This document shows positions 6,124 through 15,116 of a DNA stretch of 17,415 bases, in pieces. Below the pieces are notes generated by a model that ran no database searches, was not told the origin of the DNA, and worked only from the letters and a program-made list of their open reading frames with translations. The stretch spans positions 1 through 17,415 of the forward strand of contig NZ_CAMLRU010000035.1 in the NCBI RefSeq assembly GCF_946482535.1, written 5' to 3'. Position numbers and translations under genes: made by a program. The first letter of the stretch is position 1. The number at the start of each line of letters is the position of its first letter. The DNA comes from an uncultured Flavobacterium sp. (GTDB taxonomy: Bacteria > Bacteroidota > Bacteroidia > Flavobacteriales > Flavobacteriaceae).

Positions 6124-9100
6124 ATGGAAAAAGCACAAATTAAATTAGGAAAAATAGTTATAACAATAATTGCATTATTTGTTATCAGCTTTGGTTATAC
6201 ACAATCTCAAATTATGTATTCAACCTCCGGAACATTTACTGCACCGACAGGAGTAAGCTCAATTCAAGTTGAAGCTTATGGCGCGGGTGGTGGTGGTGGA
6301 TACGGGGGCACCTCAAATAAAGATGGCGGTGGCGGTGGCGGTGGCGGTGGCTACTCTAAAAACACTTCCGTAGCAGTAACAGCAGGAACTACTTATACTA
6401 TTACCATTGGCGCTAAGGGAACCGGAGCAACATCCAGTGCTTCTCCTAACGGTGTAAATGGTGGTAATACCTCAGCAATATTTGGCGCAACTACTGTAAT
6501 CGCTTATGGAGGAGTTGGAGGATTTGGCTATAGCAATGGTGGTGCCGGAGGAGTTGGCGGAACAGGTTCTACTTTTAGTGGCGGAACAGGTGGTGCCGGA
6601 CTTAATGGCCAAGGTAGTGGCGGCGGTGGTGGTGCTGCAGGTACAATTAGTACAGGAGGCATTGGATCTGTTCCTAATGGAGGAATAGCGGGTGGCGGAT
6701 ATGCCGGTGCAGGAGGTAATGGTACAACAGCTTCAAGCGGTCAAGGTTCATCTTCACTAATAAACTATGGTGGCGGTGGCGGCGGTGGTACCAAAAATTC
6801 ATCCGGTGGAAACGGAGCCGGCGGATATTTGATTATCACTTATACTTGTCCTACCTATGCTTTAACAAGTGCTACAACATCAAACAGTCCTTTATGTGTC
6901 GGTTCAGCTGGTTTGGTAAATTTAAACTCTTCATCTTTAGCATCAGGAACTTATACAGTAACCTATAACCTTAGTGGTGCAACCAATGCAGTTGGCAACA
7001 CTGCAATTATGAACTTCACTGCCGGAAACCCGGGTTCAGGATCTTTTTCTACTCCTATTTTGAATATAGGAACAACAGATGTGACTATAACAAATTTGGC
7101 TTCTTCCTATTGTAACAATGCTATCAGTGCTTTCAACAGTACAAGCATTGTTGTAAACCAGGCCCCTACTGTTGTTTCAGGAGCAGATGTAACAACTTGT
7201 TCCTCAAACACAAATATTGCAATAACTACAGGGTCTAGTGCTACAAATTATGCAACTGTAACCTGGAGTTCAAACGGAACAGGGACTTTTACGGATGTAA
7301 ATTCTTTAACAACTTGCACTTATACCCCAAGCGCTGCTGACATAGCAACCGGAAACGTAACATTAACATTAACAGCATCAAACCCGGGATGTGCTGATGC
7401 AACCTCTAATAAAACTTTAACATTGGTTAAAGCGGCTGAAGTAAATTCAGGTACAGCTTTAAGTACTTGTTCAACTAATGGCGCGGTGAACATTACTGCA
7501 GGCTCTTTTGCCGCAAATTACCAAACCGTAACTTGGAGTTCAAATGGAACAGGTACTTTTACCGATGTAAATTCTTTAACAGCTTGTACTTACACCCCAA
7601 GTGCTGATGATATTACTGCCGGAAGTGTAACCTTAACCTTAACTGCTACCGGAAATACACCTTGCGGTGATGCTTCATCCTCAAAAACACTAACCATAAG
7701 TAGCCCAATGACTGTATCAGCAGGAGAAGACACTAATACTTGTTCTTCATCAGGAGCAATAAATATTGTTGGTGATTCCACTGCTTCAAATTATACTACT
7801 GTTACTTGGACTACTAGCGGAACTGGAGTCCTAACTGATGCTAACTCCATGACAACTTGTACTTATGAACCAAGCCCTGCCGACACAGCATCAGGAAGTG
7901 TAACCTTGACACTAACCGTTTCTAATGACGGATGTACTAGTGTAAGTTCAACAAAATTGGTAACATTTGCAGTTGATGCTATTGCAAATTCAGGAACCCC
8001 AATAAATATTTGTTATGACGTTGCTTCTAACCCTGTTAATATTACTGCGGGTGCTTCAGCTTCAAACTATACTACTATTGAATGGTCCTCAAATGGTACA
8101 GGTACTTTTTCAGATGCTGATTCATTAACATTAGCTACTTATACTCCAAGCCCTGCAGATATTGCACAGGGAATCGTTACCATTTCATTAACTGCCTATG
8201 GAAATTTCCCATGTAGCAGTGTTAATTCAAGAAAACAATTAATCTTCAGAAACCCAACAACTGCAGTCGCCGGTGATGACTTTATCACTTGTGCAACTTC
8301 ATCAGCAATCAATATTACTGATGGTTCCGATGCCACTAATCAAACAATGGTTACTTGGACCTCAAGTGGAACAGGAACATTTGCAAATGCAAACTCATTA
8401 ACATCGTGCACTTACTCTCCTAGCGCTGCAGATATTGATGCTGGCTTTGTTATCTTAACTCTTTCTGCCTCAAATTCAGGTTGTACTGATGCTACATCAA
8501 CTAAGAAATTATCTTTTGTTGCTGCCCCAACAGTAACAGCAGGTACAGCATTAACCAAATGTTCTTCGGAAGCTTATTTTAATATAAGTGACGGCTCAGA
8601 CGCCACCAATTATACTGAGTTAGAATGGACTTCAAGCGGTACAGGGTCATTTACAGATTCTGGCTCACTTACTCTAGCAACATACTTCCCTAGCCCTGAT
8701 GATATCGCAGCTGGAAGTGTAACTTTAACATTGACTGCAATCGGAAACAGCCCATGTACAACTGCTTCGTCAATAAAAACCCTTACAATAAACAACCCTA
8801 TTTCATTAGATGCCGGTGCTGATATTTCAGAATGTTATGCCGGTGGTGCTATTAATATAGGAGCAGATGCCAGTGCTACCAACCAAACAAGTGTAACATG
8901 GACCTCAAATGGAACTGGTACTCTAACTGATGCCAATTCGTTAACTACTTGTAGTTACACGCCAAGTGCTGCTGATTTTTTAGCGGGAAGTATCACTTTT
9001 ACCCTAACTGCCACTAATTCTGGCTGTGGTGATGTTACAGCTACAAAAACGTTAACCATCGGTGAACTTCCAATTGCAGTAGCCGGAACAGACATAAATA

Positions 9101-12100
9101 CTTGTTCTAGTAATGGCGCAGTGAATATTACAGACGGAGCCAACGCTACTAATTATACAACAGTTAGCTGGACTTCATCCGGAAACGGTACTTTTGACAA
9201 TGCCGACTCACTAACATCTTGTACCTATACCCCAAGTGCAGACGATATAATTGCCGGAAGTGTGAGTATCACACTTACTGCCTATGGAAACACTCCATGT
9301 GCAGCAGTTACCTCAACAAAAAATTTGGTTATAAACCAAGGGCCAACAGCAGTAGCAGGTGCTGACTTTTCTACCTGTTACTCAACTGGAGCTATTGATA
9401 TAACAACCGATGCTGGAGCTACTAACCATACTATCGTAACATGGACCTCAAATGGAACGGGGTCTTTTACCAATGCCAATTCATTAACATCTTGTACCTA
9501 TATTCCAAGTGCCGATGATATAACAGCAGGATCTGTAATCTTTACATTAACTTCTTCAAATGGTTCTTGTACAGATGCCTCATCTACCAAAACAATAACA
9601 ATCAGTTCAATGCCAACAGCAGTGGCTGGACCGGCAATAAATACTTGTGCTATTGATGGCGAAGTGAACATCTCAATAGGTTCAAATGCTTCTAACTTTA
9701 CTTCTACCACTTGGACATCAAATGGAACAGGTACTTTTACCAATTCGAACTCATTAACAACTTGTACATATACTCCAAGCATTGCAGATATTGCTGCCGG
9801 AAATGTTTTATTAACCCTTACAGTAGACGGAAATGCACCATGTGCCACAGTTACAGACACAAAAACAATAAACATTAGTAACACGATGAGTGCAATAGCA
9901 GGTCCGGCTTTTACAGCTTGTTCTTCAAATACTGCAATTAATGTTACCTCAGGTTCCAGCGCGACTAACTACACTCAAATAACATGGACTTCAAACGGAA
10001 CCGGAACATTTACAGACCAGAACTCATTAACAACTTGTACCTACACTCCAAGTCAAGATGATTTAACTGTAGGAAATGTAATTTTGACCCTAACCGCATC
10101 GAATACAAGTTGCCCTAGTGTGTCATCAAATAAAACTTTAACTTTCACTTTGGCTCCTTTTGTAGATGCCGGATCGGACATAGCGACTTGTTCTACCTGT
10201 GGTACAGTAAATATTACGGCTAATTCAAGTGCCTCAAACTATACTTCAATAGTATGGACTTCAAGCGGAACAGGTACTTTTACAAATGCTAACTCATTAA
10301 CCGCATGTACCTACACTCCTAGTGCTGCTGATATCACAACCAGTTTAAGTCAAGGTGGCATAACTTTAACATTGACAGCTACCGGAACTTCTCCATGTAC
10401 AACCTCAATCTCAACTAAAGTATTGGGAATCACTTCACAAACTTTCACTTCATCTGGTACTTTTACTGTTCCTGCCGGTGTTTATCAAGTTACCGTTGAA
10501 GGCTGGGGCGGCGGTGGAAAAGGTGGTGACGGATTGAATGTTGGTAAAGTTGGCGGCGGCGGCGGCGGCGGTGCTTATTCAGTAAAATCTATTCCTGTAA
10601 TACCGGGGAATACCTATACTGTTAACGTTGGATTAGGAGCAACTAATGCTACTAACGGTGGTGACTCATGGTTCATCGACACTACAACGTTTTTGGCTAA
10701 AGGAGGAACAACTGCTCTTGATAACGCTGTAAGCGGTGGTGCCGGTGGTAGTGCTTCAGCTTCAATCGGAGATGTGACTTCAAGAGGTGGAAATGGGGCT
10801 AATGGAGCAACCGGATCTTATGGAGGCGGTGGTGGTGCCGGTGCAGAACCTGGTGAAAACATGGGAGTTGATGCTTCAATTAACCTAGGTGCTATTGCAA
10901 CATGTAACGGAGGAAACGGAGGAAATGGATACACTTCTCAAAATGGTAACGGTTCACCTGGTATCGCTCCTGGTGGCGGTGGCGGTGGCGGACGCAGAAA
11001 CGGAAACAACGGTGTCAATCAAGGTACCGGCGGTCCTGGTGCAGATGGAAAAATAATTATCAAATGGCCTGTAAATGCATTGCCTTCAACCATAACAAAT
11101 GCTCCCGGCGGAGTAACCTCAAACCTTCAATTATGGTTGCGTTCCGATTTATTAAACGGTACAACAAACGTAGCTGACAATACTCCAATAACAACTTGGT
11201 TTACCCAAGCAAGAGGTGCTAATGCCATTAAACCTGCAGCAGTAGGAGCTCCGATATACAGAAATAACGCAACTCATAATATCAATTTTAATGCGGTTGT
11301 AGACTTTACAAATCCTTATAATTCTCCTTCTCAAGTTTATACTGATTTGAACAGTTCAAGACAATATTTGAAAGGAACAAACGGTTACTACTCTCAAGAG
11401 ACTTTTGTAGTGGTTGTTCCTGATGTTACGGTAACTTCAGCTTTAAACAGTATGGATGTTTTTGCCGGGAAAAGCGCACCTTGTGCTCAAAATACTAAAA
11501 CAGGTATCTCCTATGGAAATGTAGATACACGATTTACTAATGAAGTTCTTTCTTATACTTCAGGAACTACAACTTCATATGGAATGGCAGAAGTAAGTAC
11601 AGCTACACAATACAACAGACCGGGCATTATCAACATCAGAAACAATACCGGAAATACCGGAATGCAATTGTATTACAATGCCAATAATATTGCAACTACT
11701 GAGGTTAATGCTGCTAAACACAGAAATATCAATGACAGTCAATATTGGATTGGAAGAAGTGAAGCTTACGACGGAAGTTTAGACGGAAGAGTGGCTGAAA
11801 TCATCACTTACAGCTCCAGAAAAAATGACGCAACTGAAAGAAATAAAATCGAAACTTACTTAGGTATCAAATACGGTATAACACTCGGCACCAACGGAAC
11901 TTCTCAAAACTACATTGGTTCTGACGGTACTATTATTTGGAATGCTGCCGCCAACTCAGGTTTTAATTATGACATCGCCGGTATAGGAAGAGATGATATT
12001 TCAAAGCTAAACCAAAAGCAATCTAAAAGTGTTAATGCTAATGCTAACTTGACTATCGGATTAGGTACAATTGCCGCCACAAACACAGCTAATACTAATG

Positions 12101-15024
12101 TTTTTGATGCTGATAAAAAATACCTTATCTGGGGAGACAATGGTGGTAACATGAACGACTCTGGAACGGATTTAACCATCACTTTTGGCGGTACATCAAG
12201 TGTAACAACTTTAACTGATGTTCCAAATAAAAAATGGAAAATTGTTGAAGTTGGCGGAGATATCGCTACCGCTAAAGTGGCGATTCCAACCTCGGCTTTG
12301 TCAAACTTACCTGCTTTAACCGGTAATGATGCTTATGTGATGATTGTGGCTTCTGATGCCAATTTTACCACAGACGTAGAAACAATATTCTTAGGAACTA
12401 ACGGAACAAACTTAGAAACAGATTATGACTTTGACGGCACCAAGTTTTTCACTTTTGGAGTGGCCCATGAGAGTGTTTATTCAAGACATGCTTCTTTTGA
12501 CGGAACTGATGACGTAATGAAAGTTGGAAATTCTAACAACCTTAACAGTACTTTTAGTATAATGACTTGGGTTAGACCTACTGGAGCAAACACTTCATCA
12601 AATGACAGAACTATTGTTTCTAAATACAACGGAACATCTGGTTTCAGAGTTTATTTATCACCAGAAAACAAAGTAATTGTTACTTGGACCGGAGGAACAA
12701 CCTTAACCTCATCTACTGTTTTGCCAAACTCAGAATGGCATAATATTGCTATCATATACTCAAGCGGTTCTATCAAACTTTACATCGATGGTGTATTGGA
12801 CAGCGCTGTAAGTTCAGCAGCACCGACTTCAAACAACAGCACATTCTCTATAGGTGGAGAATACCGCTCAAAATCTGACATCAGAAATATATTTAAAGGA
12901 GATATTGACGAATTCAGATTGTGGAATAGAGCCATATCGCTTACCCAATTAAAATTCATGATGAACCAAGAGATACTTCAAAACGGAACTTATACAAAAG
13001 GAGCTGTTTTACCTACAAGTATTACCAAAAACGACATCAGCACCTTGAATTGGAATAGTCTTCAGGCCTATTATTCAATGAATTCTTTCATCGGAACACA
13101 CATCAACGATGATTCTCAAAACAGCAACAGAGGAAACGTATTTTCTCCAAATAAAACTACGATTACGGTTCAATCATCACCACAGCCTTATGAGAGTGGC
13201 GCTAATGGCGATTGGACAAGTACTGCCACATGGTCTAACGGAACAATCCAACAATTACCTAACAGTACTTCAATCGTTGACGGAACATCGTTAATCAACT
13301 GGAACATTGTAAAAACAGGTCACAACGTTAGTTCAACCGGTAACAAAACACTTCTTGGTTTGTTTGTTACAGCTAACACCGTAACGGCTAATAACGATAC
13401 CAAAATTGAAATTTCACATTATTTAAAACTTGACGGTAAAATTGACTTGGTTGGTAAATCACAATTGGTACAAACGCACAACAGTGATCTAGACAATACC
13501 AGCGCCGGTTCTATCGAAAGAGACCAACAAGGACAATCAAATACTTATAACTATAACTATTGGTCTTCACCGGTTAGTACAATCAACAATACTACCATCA
13601 ATAACGGATTTACTGTTGCCGATGTGATGAAAGACGGAACGGATGTAAACAATTTGCAAAACATCCAATGGTCAAGTGGATTAGATGGTGCGGCTACAAG
13701 TCCGATTACCTTAGCCAGCTACTGGATTTTCAAATTCCAAAATTACAATAATGATTATGCTAATTGGTCAGCTGTTGGTCCAAACGGAACACTTTTAGCC
13801 GGGCAAGGTTATACTATGAAAGGGTCAAATGCTGCCACTGCTAACCAAAACTATACTTTTGTTGGTAAGCCTAATAACGGAACCATCACCTCACCGGTTT
13901 CTGCCAATAACTTAAACCTATGTGGTAATCCGTTTGCTTCTGCTATTGACGCCAACCAATTTATCGATGACAATGTGGCCAGCATCACCGGAACTCTTTA
14001 TTTCTGGGAACATTACAGTACTAATGACACGCACCTAACGTCGCAATACCAAGGCGGATATGCTACCTATACTAAAGTTGGAGGAACAGCTCCTGTAGCT
14101 CCGGCCGGTATCAGCGGATTGGGTTCAAGCAGCAAAGCGGCCAAAAGATTCATCCCGGTAGGCCAAGGTTTCTTCGTTACCGGAACGGCAACCGGTGGCA
14201 CTATTACTTTTAACAACGGACAAAGAATTTTTATCAAAGAAGACAATAACAATTCTTATTCATTATTTAGAAATAACGCTACCGTAAACAGTAATCCAAA
14301 CTTCAACAATACTGAAGATACTTTTGCTGTTGACCAATTCATGAAATTAAGATTAGGTTACAGTTCTGCTGATAACTATCACAGAGAAATATTATTAGGT
14401 TTTATGAATGAAAATGCCACTAGTGGTTTTGACAACGGATACGATGCCTTGAGTATTGAAGAACTAACCAATGATATGTACTTCATACAAGGAGAAACCA
14501 AGTTAAACATCCAAGGAGATGGCGCATTTAACGCTAATGCTATTTATCCTATCGGAGTGAAAAATGCAACTCAAGGAATTGTGAAATTTGCCCTTAACAG
14601 CAAAGAGAACTTTGAGGAAAGTCAAGATATTTACATCTATGATAACGAAACCGAGACTTACCACGATATCTTGTCTCAAAACTTTGAAATCAATTTACCT
14701 GCCGGAATTTACGAAAACCGATTCTCTTTGAGATTCCTTAATCCTACAGCGTTAAACACCAATGAAAATGTATTACAAAACGGTGTAGCAGTTAACCACT
14801 CTCAAGCAGACAACATGGTAAATATCAACAATGAATTACAAGAAGTAACCATTAAATCGGTAGCGCTTTATAATTTACTTGGACAACAAGTGATTTCATG
14901 GAAGTTAGAAAGCCAAAACCAAACTGAAATGCATTTACCGGTTAGCGGAGTTAGCGCCGGAGGATACATTGTAAAAGTAATCACCGACAAAGGTGACATC
15001 ACTAAAAAAATCCTGATTAACTAG
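6124..15024 (+). CDS. Giant T9SS-secreted multidomain protein: glycine-rich domains, 12 Ig-like repeats, LamG-like domain, type A sorting tail
   Basis: This 2966-residue exported protein starts at the ATG at 6124; an in-frame TTG at 6076 lies inside the promoter -7 box. Residues 1-28 are a signal peptide (KIVITIIALFVISFGYTQ). Residues about 33-241 form a glycine-rich domain (TFTAPTGVSSIQVEAYGAGG ... YLIITY). Residues 242-347 are an Ig-like spacer. Residues 348-1438 hold twelve tandem repeats of about 90 residues, and 1439-1648 a second glycine-rich domain (TFTVPAGVYQVTVEGWGGGG). About 1664-1932 is a sandwich domain (LQLWLRSDL ... RVAEIITYSSR ... IETYLGIKYGITLG). From 1933 to the end it parallels the preceding gene, including LamG (about 2120-2273). 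The sorting tail is at about 2886-2966 (LYNLLGQQVISW ... GGYIVKV ... KKILIN). The predicted location is the cell surface or outside the cell, reached through T9SS. The architecture suggests an adhesin, matrix or gliding-associated filament, but the sequence shows no enzyme motif and the ligand is unknown. Confidence 0.9.
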   Translation: MEKAQIKLGKIVITIIALFVISFGYTQSQIMYSTSGTFTAPTGVSSIQVEAYGAGGGGGYGGTSNKDGGGGGGGGGYSKNTSVAVTAGTTYTITIGAKGTGATSSASPNGVNGGNTSAIFGATTVIAYGGVGGFGYSNGGAGGVGGTGSTFSGGTGGAGLNGQGSGGGGGAAGTISTGGIGSVPNGGIAGGGYAGAGGNGTTASSGQGSSSLINYGGGGGGGTKNSSGGNGAGGYLIITYTCPTYALTSATTSNSPLCVGSAGLVNLNSSSLASGTYTVTYNLSGATNAVGNTAIMNFTAGNPGSGSFSTPILNIGTTDVTITNLASSYCNNAISAFNSTSIVVNQAPTVVSGADVTTCSSNTNIAITTGSSATNYATVTWSSNGTGTFTDVNSLTTCTYTPSAADIATGNVTLTLTASNPGCADATSNKTLTLVKAAEVNSGTALSTCSTNGAVNITAGSFAANYQTVTWSSNGTGTFTDVNSLTACTYTPSADDITAGSVTLTLTATGNTPCGDASSSKTLTISSPMTVSAGEDTNTCSSSGAINIVGDSTASNYTTVTWTTSGTGVLTDANSMTTCTYEPSPADTASGSVTLTLTVSNDGCTSVSSTKLVTFAVDAIANSGTPINICYDVASNPVNITAGASASNYTTIEWSSNGTGTFSDADSLTLATYTPSPADIAQGIVTISLTAYGNFPCSSVNSRKQLIFRNPTTAVAGDDFITCATSSAINITDGSDATNQTMVTWTSSGTGTFANANSLTSCTYSPSAADIDAGFVILTLSASNSGCTDATSTKKLSFVAAPTVTAGTALTKCSSEAYFNISDGSDATNYTELEWTSSGTGSFTDSGSLTLATYFPSPDDIAAGSVTLTLTAIGNSPCTTASSIKTLTINNPISLDAGADISECYAGGAINIGADASATNQTSVTWTSNGTGTLTDANSLTTCSYTPSAADFLAGSITFTLTATNSGCGDVTATKTLTIGELPIAVAGTDINTCSSNGAVNITDGANATNYTTVSWTSSGNGTFDNADSLTSCTYTPSADDIIAGSVSITLTAYGNTPCAAVTSTKNLVINQGPTAVAGADFSTCYSTGAIDITTDAGATNHTIVTWTSNGTGSFTNANSLTSCTYIPSADDITAGSVIFTLTSSNGSCTDASSTKTITISSMPTAVAGPAINTCAIDGEVNISIGSNASNFTSTTWTSNGTGTFTNSNSLTTCTYTPSIADIAAGNVLLTLTVDGNAPCATVTDTKTINISNTMSAIAGPAFTACSSNTAINVTSGSSATNYTQITWTSNGTGTFTDQNSLTTCTYTPSQDDLTVGNVILTLTASNTSCPSVSSNKTLTFTLAPFVDAGSDIATCSTCGTVNITANSSASNYTSIVWTSSGTGTFTNANSLTACTYTPSAADITTSLSQGGITLTLTATGTSPCTTSISTKVLGITSQTFTSSGTFTVPAGVYQVTVEGWGGGGKGGDGLNVGKVGGGGGGGAYSVKSIPVIPGNTYTVNVGLGATNATNGGDSWFIDTTTFLAKGGTTALDNAVSGGAGGSASASIGDVTSRGGNGANGATGSYGGGGGAGAEPGENMGVDASINLGAIATCNGGNGGNGYTSQNGNGSPGIAPGGGGGGGRRNGNNGVNQGTGGPGADGKIIIKWPVNALPSTITNAPGGVTSNLQLWLRSDLLNGTTNVADNTPITTWFTQARGANAIKPAAVGAPIYRNNATHNINFNAVVDFTNPYNSPSQVYTDLNSSRQYLKGTNGYYSQETFVVVVPDVTVTSALNSMDVFAGKSAPCAQNTKTGISYGNVDTRFTNEVLSYTSGTTTSYGMAEVSTATQYNRPGIINIRNNTGNTGMQLYYNANNIATTEVNAAKHRNINDSQYWIGRSEAYDGSLDGRVAEIITYSSRKNDATERNKIETYLGIKYGITLGTNGTSQNYIGSDGTIIWNAAANSGFNYDIAGIGRDDISKLNQKQSKSVNANANLTIGLGTIAATNTANTNVFDADKKYLIWGDNGGNMNDSGTDLTITFGGTSSVTTLTDVPNKKWKIVEVGGDIATAKVAIPTSALSNLPALTGNDAYVMIVASDANFTTDVETIFLGTNGTNLETDYDFDGTKFFTFGVAHESVYSRHASFDGTDDVMKVGNSNNLNSTFSIMTWVRPTGANTSSNDRTIVSKYNGTSGFRVYLSPENKVIVTWTGGTTLTSSTVLPNSEWHNIAIIYSSGSIKLYIDGVLDSAVSSAAPTSNNSTFSIGGEYRSKSDIRNIFKGDIDEFRLWNRAISLTQLKFMMNQEILQNGTYTKGAVLPTSITKNDISTLNWNSLQAYYSMNSFIGTHINDDSQNSNRGNVFSPNKTTITVQSSPQPYESGANGDWTSTATWSNGTIQQLPNSTSIVDGTSLINWNIVKTGHNVSSTGNKTLLGLFVTANTVTANNDTKIEISHYLKLDGKIDLVGKSQLVQTHNSDLDNTSAGSIERDQQGQSNTYNYNYWSSPVSTINNTTINNGFTVADVMKDGTDVNNLQNIQWSSGLDGAATSPITLASYWIFKFQNYNNDYANWSAVGPNGTLLAGQGYTMKGSNAATANQNYTFVGKPNNGTITSPVSANNLNLCGNPFASAIDANQFIDDNVASITGTLYFWEHYSTNDTHLTSQYQGGYATYTKVGGTAPVAPAGISGLGSSSKAAKRFIPVGQGFFVTGTATGGTITFNNGQRIFIKEDNNNSYSLFRNNATVNSNPNFNNTEDTFAVDQFMKLRLGYSSADNYHREILLGFMNENATSGFDNGYDALSIEELTNDMYFIQGETKLNIQGDGAFNANAIYPIGVKNATQGIVKFALNSKENFEESQDIYIYDNETETYHDILSQNFEINLPAGIYENRFSLRFLNPTALNTNENVLQNGVAVNHSQADNMVNINNELQEVTIKSVALYNLLGQQVISWKLESQNQTEMHLPVSGVSAGGYIVKVITDKGDITKKILIN
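6219..6846 (+). other. First glycine-rich domain of the giant protein (coding)
   Basis: The segment opens with a beta-strand motif GTFTAPTGVSSIQVEAYGAG and closes with GAGGYLIITY. Between them are runs of up to nine consecutive glycines, and many short GG-rich turns. The same opening and closing strands bracket a second copy at 10438-11067. Domains of this kind occur in bacterial surface proteins and phage tail fibres, where glycine runs can pack as polyglycine II helices. That structural reading is inferred from family knowledge. Confidence 0.75.
7165..10437 (+). repeat. Array of twelve Ig-like repeats (~90 aa each, alternating two subtypes)
   Basis: Units start at 7165, 7435, 7708, 7978, 8257, 8527, 8800, 9070, 9343, 9613, 9886 and 10156, and the last ends at 10437. 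Lengths are 90, 91, 90, 93, 90, 91, 90, 91, 90, 91, 90 and 94 residues. The core is TWTSNGTGTFT-x-x-NSLTTCTYTPS followed by ADI-x-x-GSVTLTLTA. Odd units end in a SN-x-GC-like motif (units 9 and 11: SNGSC, SNTSC). Even units carry one extra residue and end in GN-x-PC (unit 12: GTSPC). Three cysteines per unit (about positions 12, 51 and 76) are usual. Units 4 and 6 lack the middle one, and unit 12 has an extra one. Units are diverged, not identical, so the array is old or under diversifying change. Confidence 0.92.
10438..11067 (+). other. Second glycine-rich domain of the giant protein (coding)
   Basis: It opens with TFTSSGTFTVPAGVYQVTVE and closes with GADGKIIIKW, the same strand pattern as the first glycine-rich domain at 6219-6846. 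Runs of seven glycines occur near its start and near its end. It follows immediately after the last Ig-like repeat, so the two glycine-rich domains flank the repeat array. Confidence 0.75.
11920..15024 (+). repeat. Paralogous segment, copy 2 (pairs with 2728-5817)
   Basis: This is the C-terminal ~1034 codons of the giant gene, homologous in order to the preceding gene. The similarity begins at SDGTIIWNAAANSG, in the middle of what looks like a continuous domain in the giant protein. Confidence 0.88.
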
Positions 15025-15045
15025 TTTTTATATTTATTTTGACCC

Positions 15046-15078
15046 AAAAAAACGCTCTGCCAAAGCGGAGCGTTTTTT
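15046..15078. terminator. Bidirectional terminator between the giant adhesin gene and hisS
   Basis: The 10-bp stem AACGCTCTGC (15051-15060) pairs with GCGGAGCGTT (15065-15074, one wobble) around loop CAAA. A T-run follows on the plus strand and an A-run (15046-15052) precedes it, giving a T-run on the minus strand. It can serve both convergent genes: 26 bases after the adhesin stop and about 40 bases after the hisS stop. Confidence 0.9.
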
Positions 15079-15116
15079 AACTTAAAGCCCCAACTTTATG
15101 CTGATACTTTTAACCC

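Noticed and set aside
7590..9884. Repeated antisense reading frames across the Ig-like array (such as 9498-9884 on the minus strand)
   Set aside because: They recur in the same register of each repeat and are a by-product of the biased codon composition of the array. They show no start context and no recognisable protein features.
7165..10437. Repeat array considered as a CRISPR or as non-coding satellite
   Set aside because: The 270-273 bp units are diverged, remain in one open frame and encode conserved beta-strand motifs. There are no short identical repeats with unique spacers.
6124..15024. Assignment of the giant protein as the gliding adhesin SprB
   Set aside because: The repeat motif (GTGTFT ... 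TCTYTPS) and type A sorting tail are not recognisably those of SprB, and no gliding genes are next to it. Only a general adhesin-like role can be supported.
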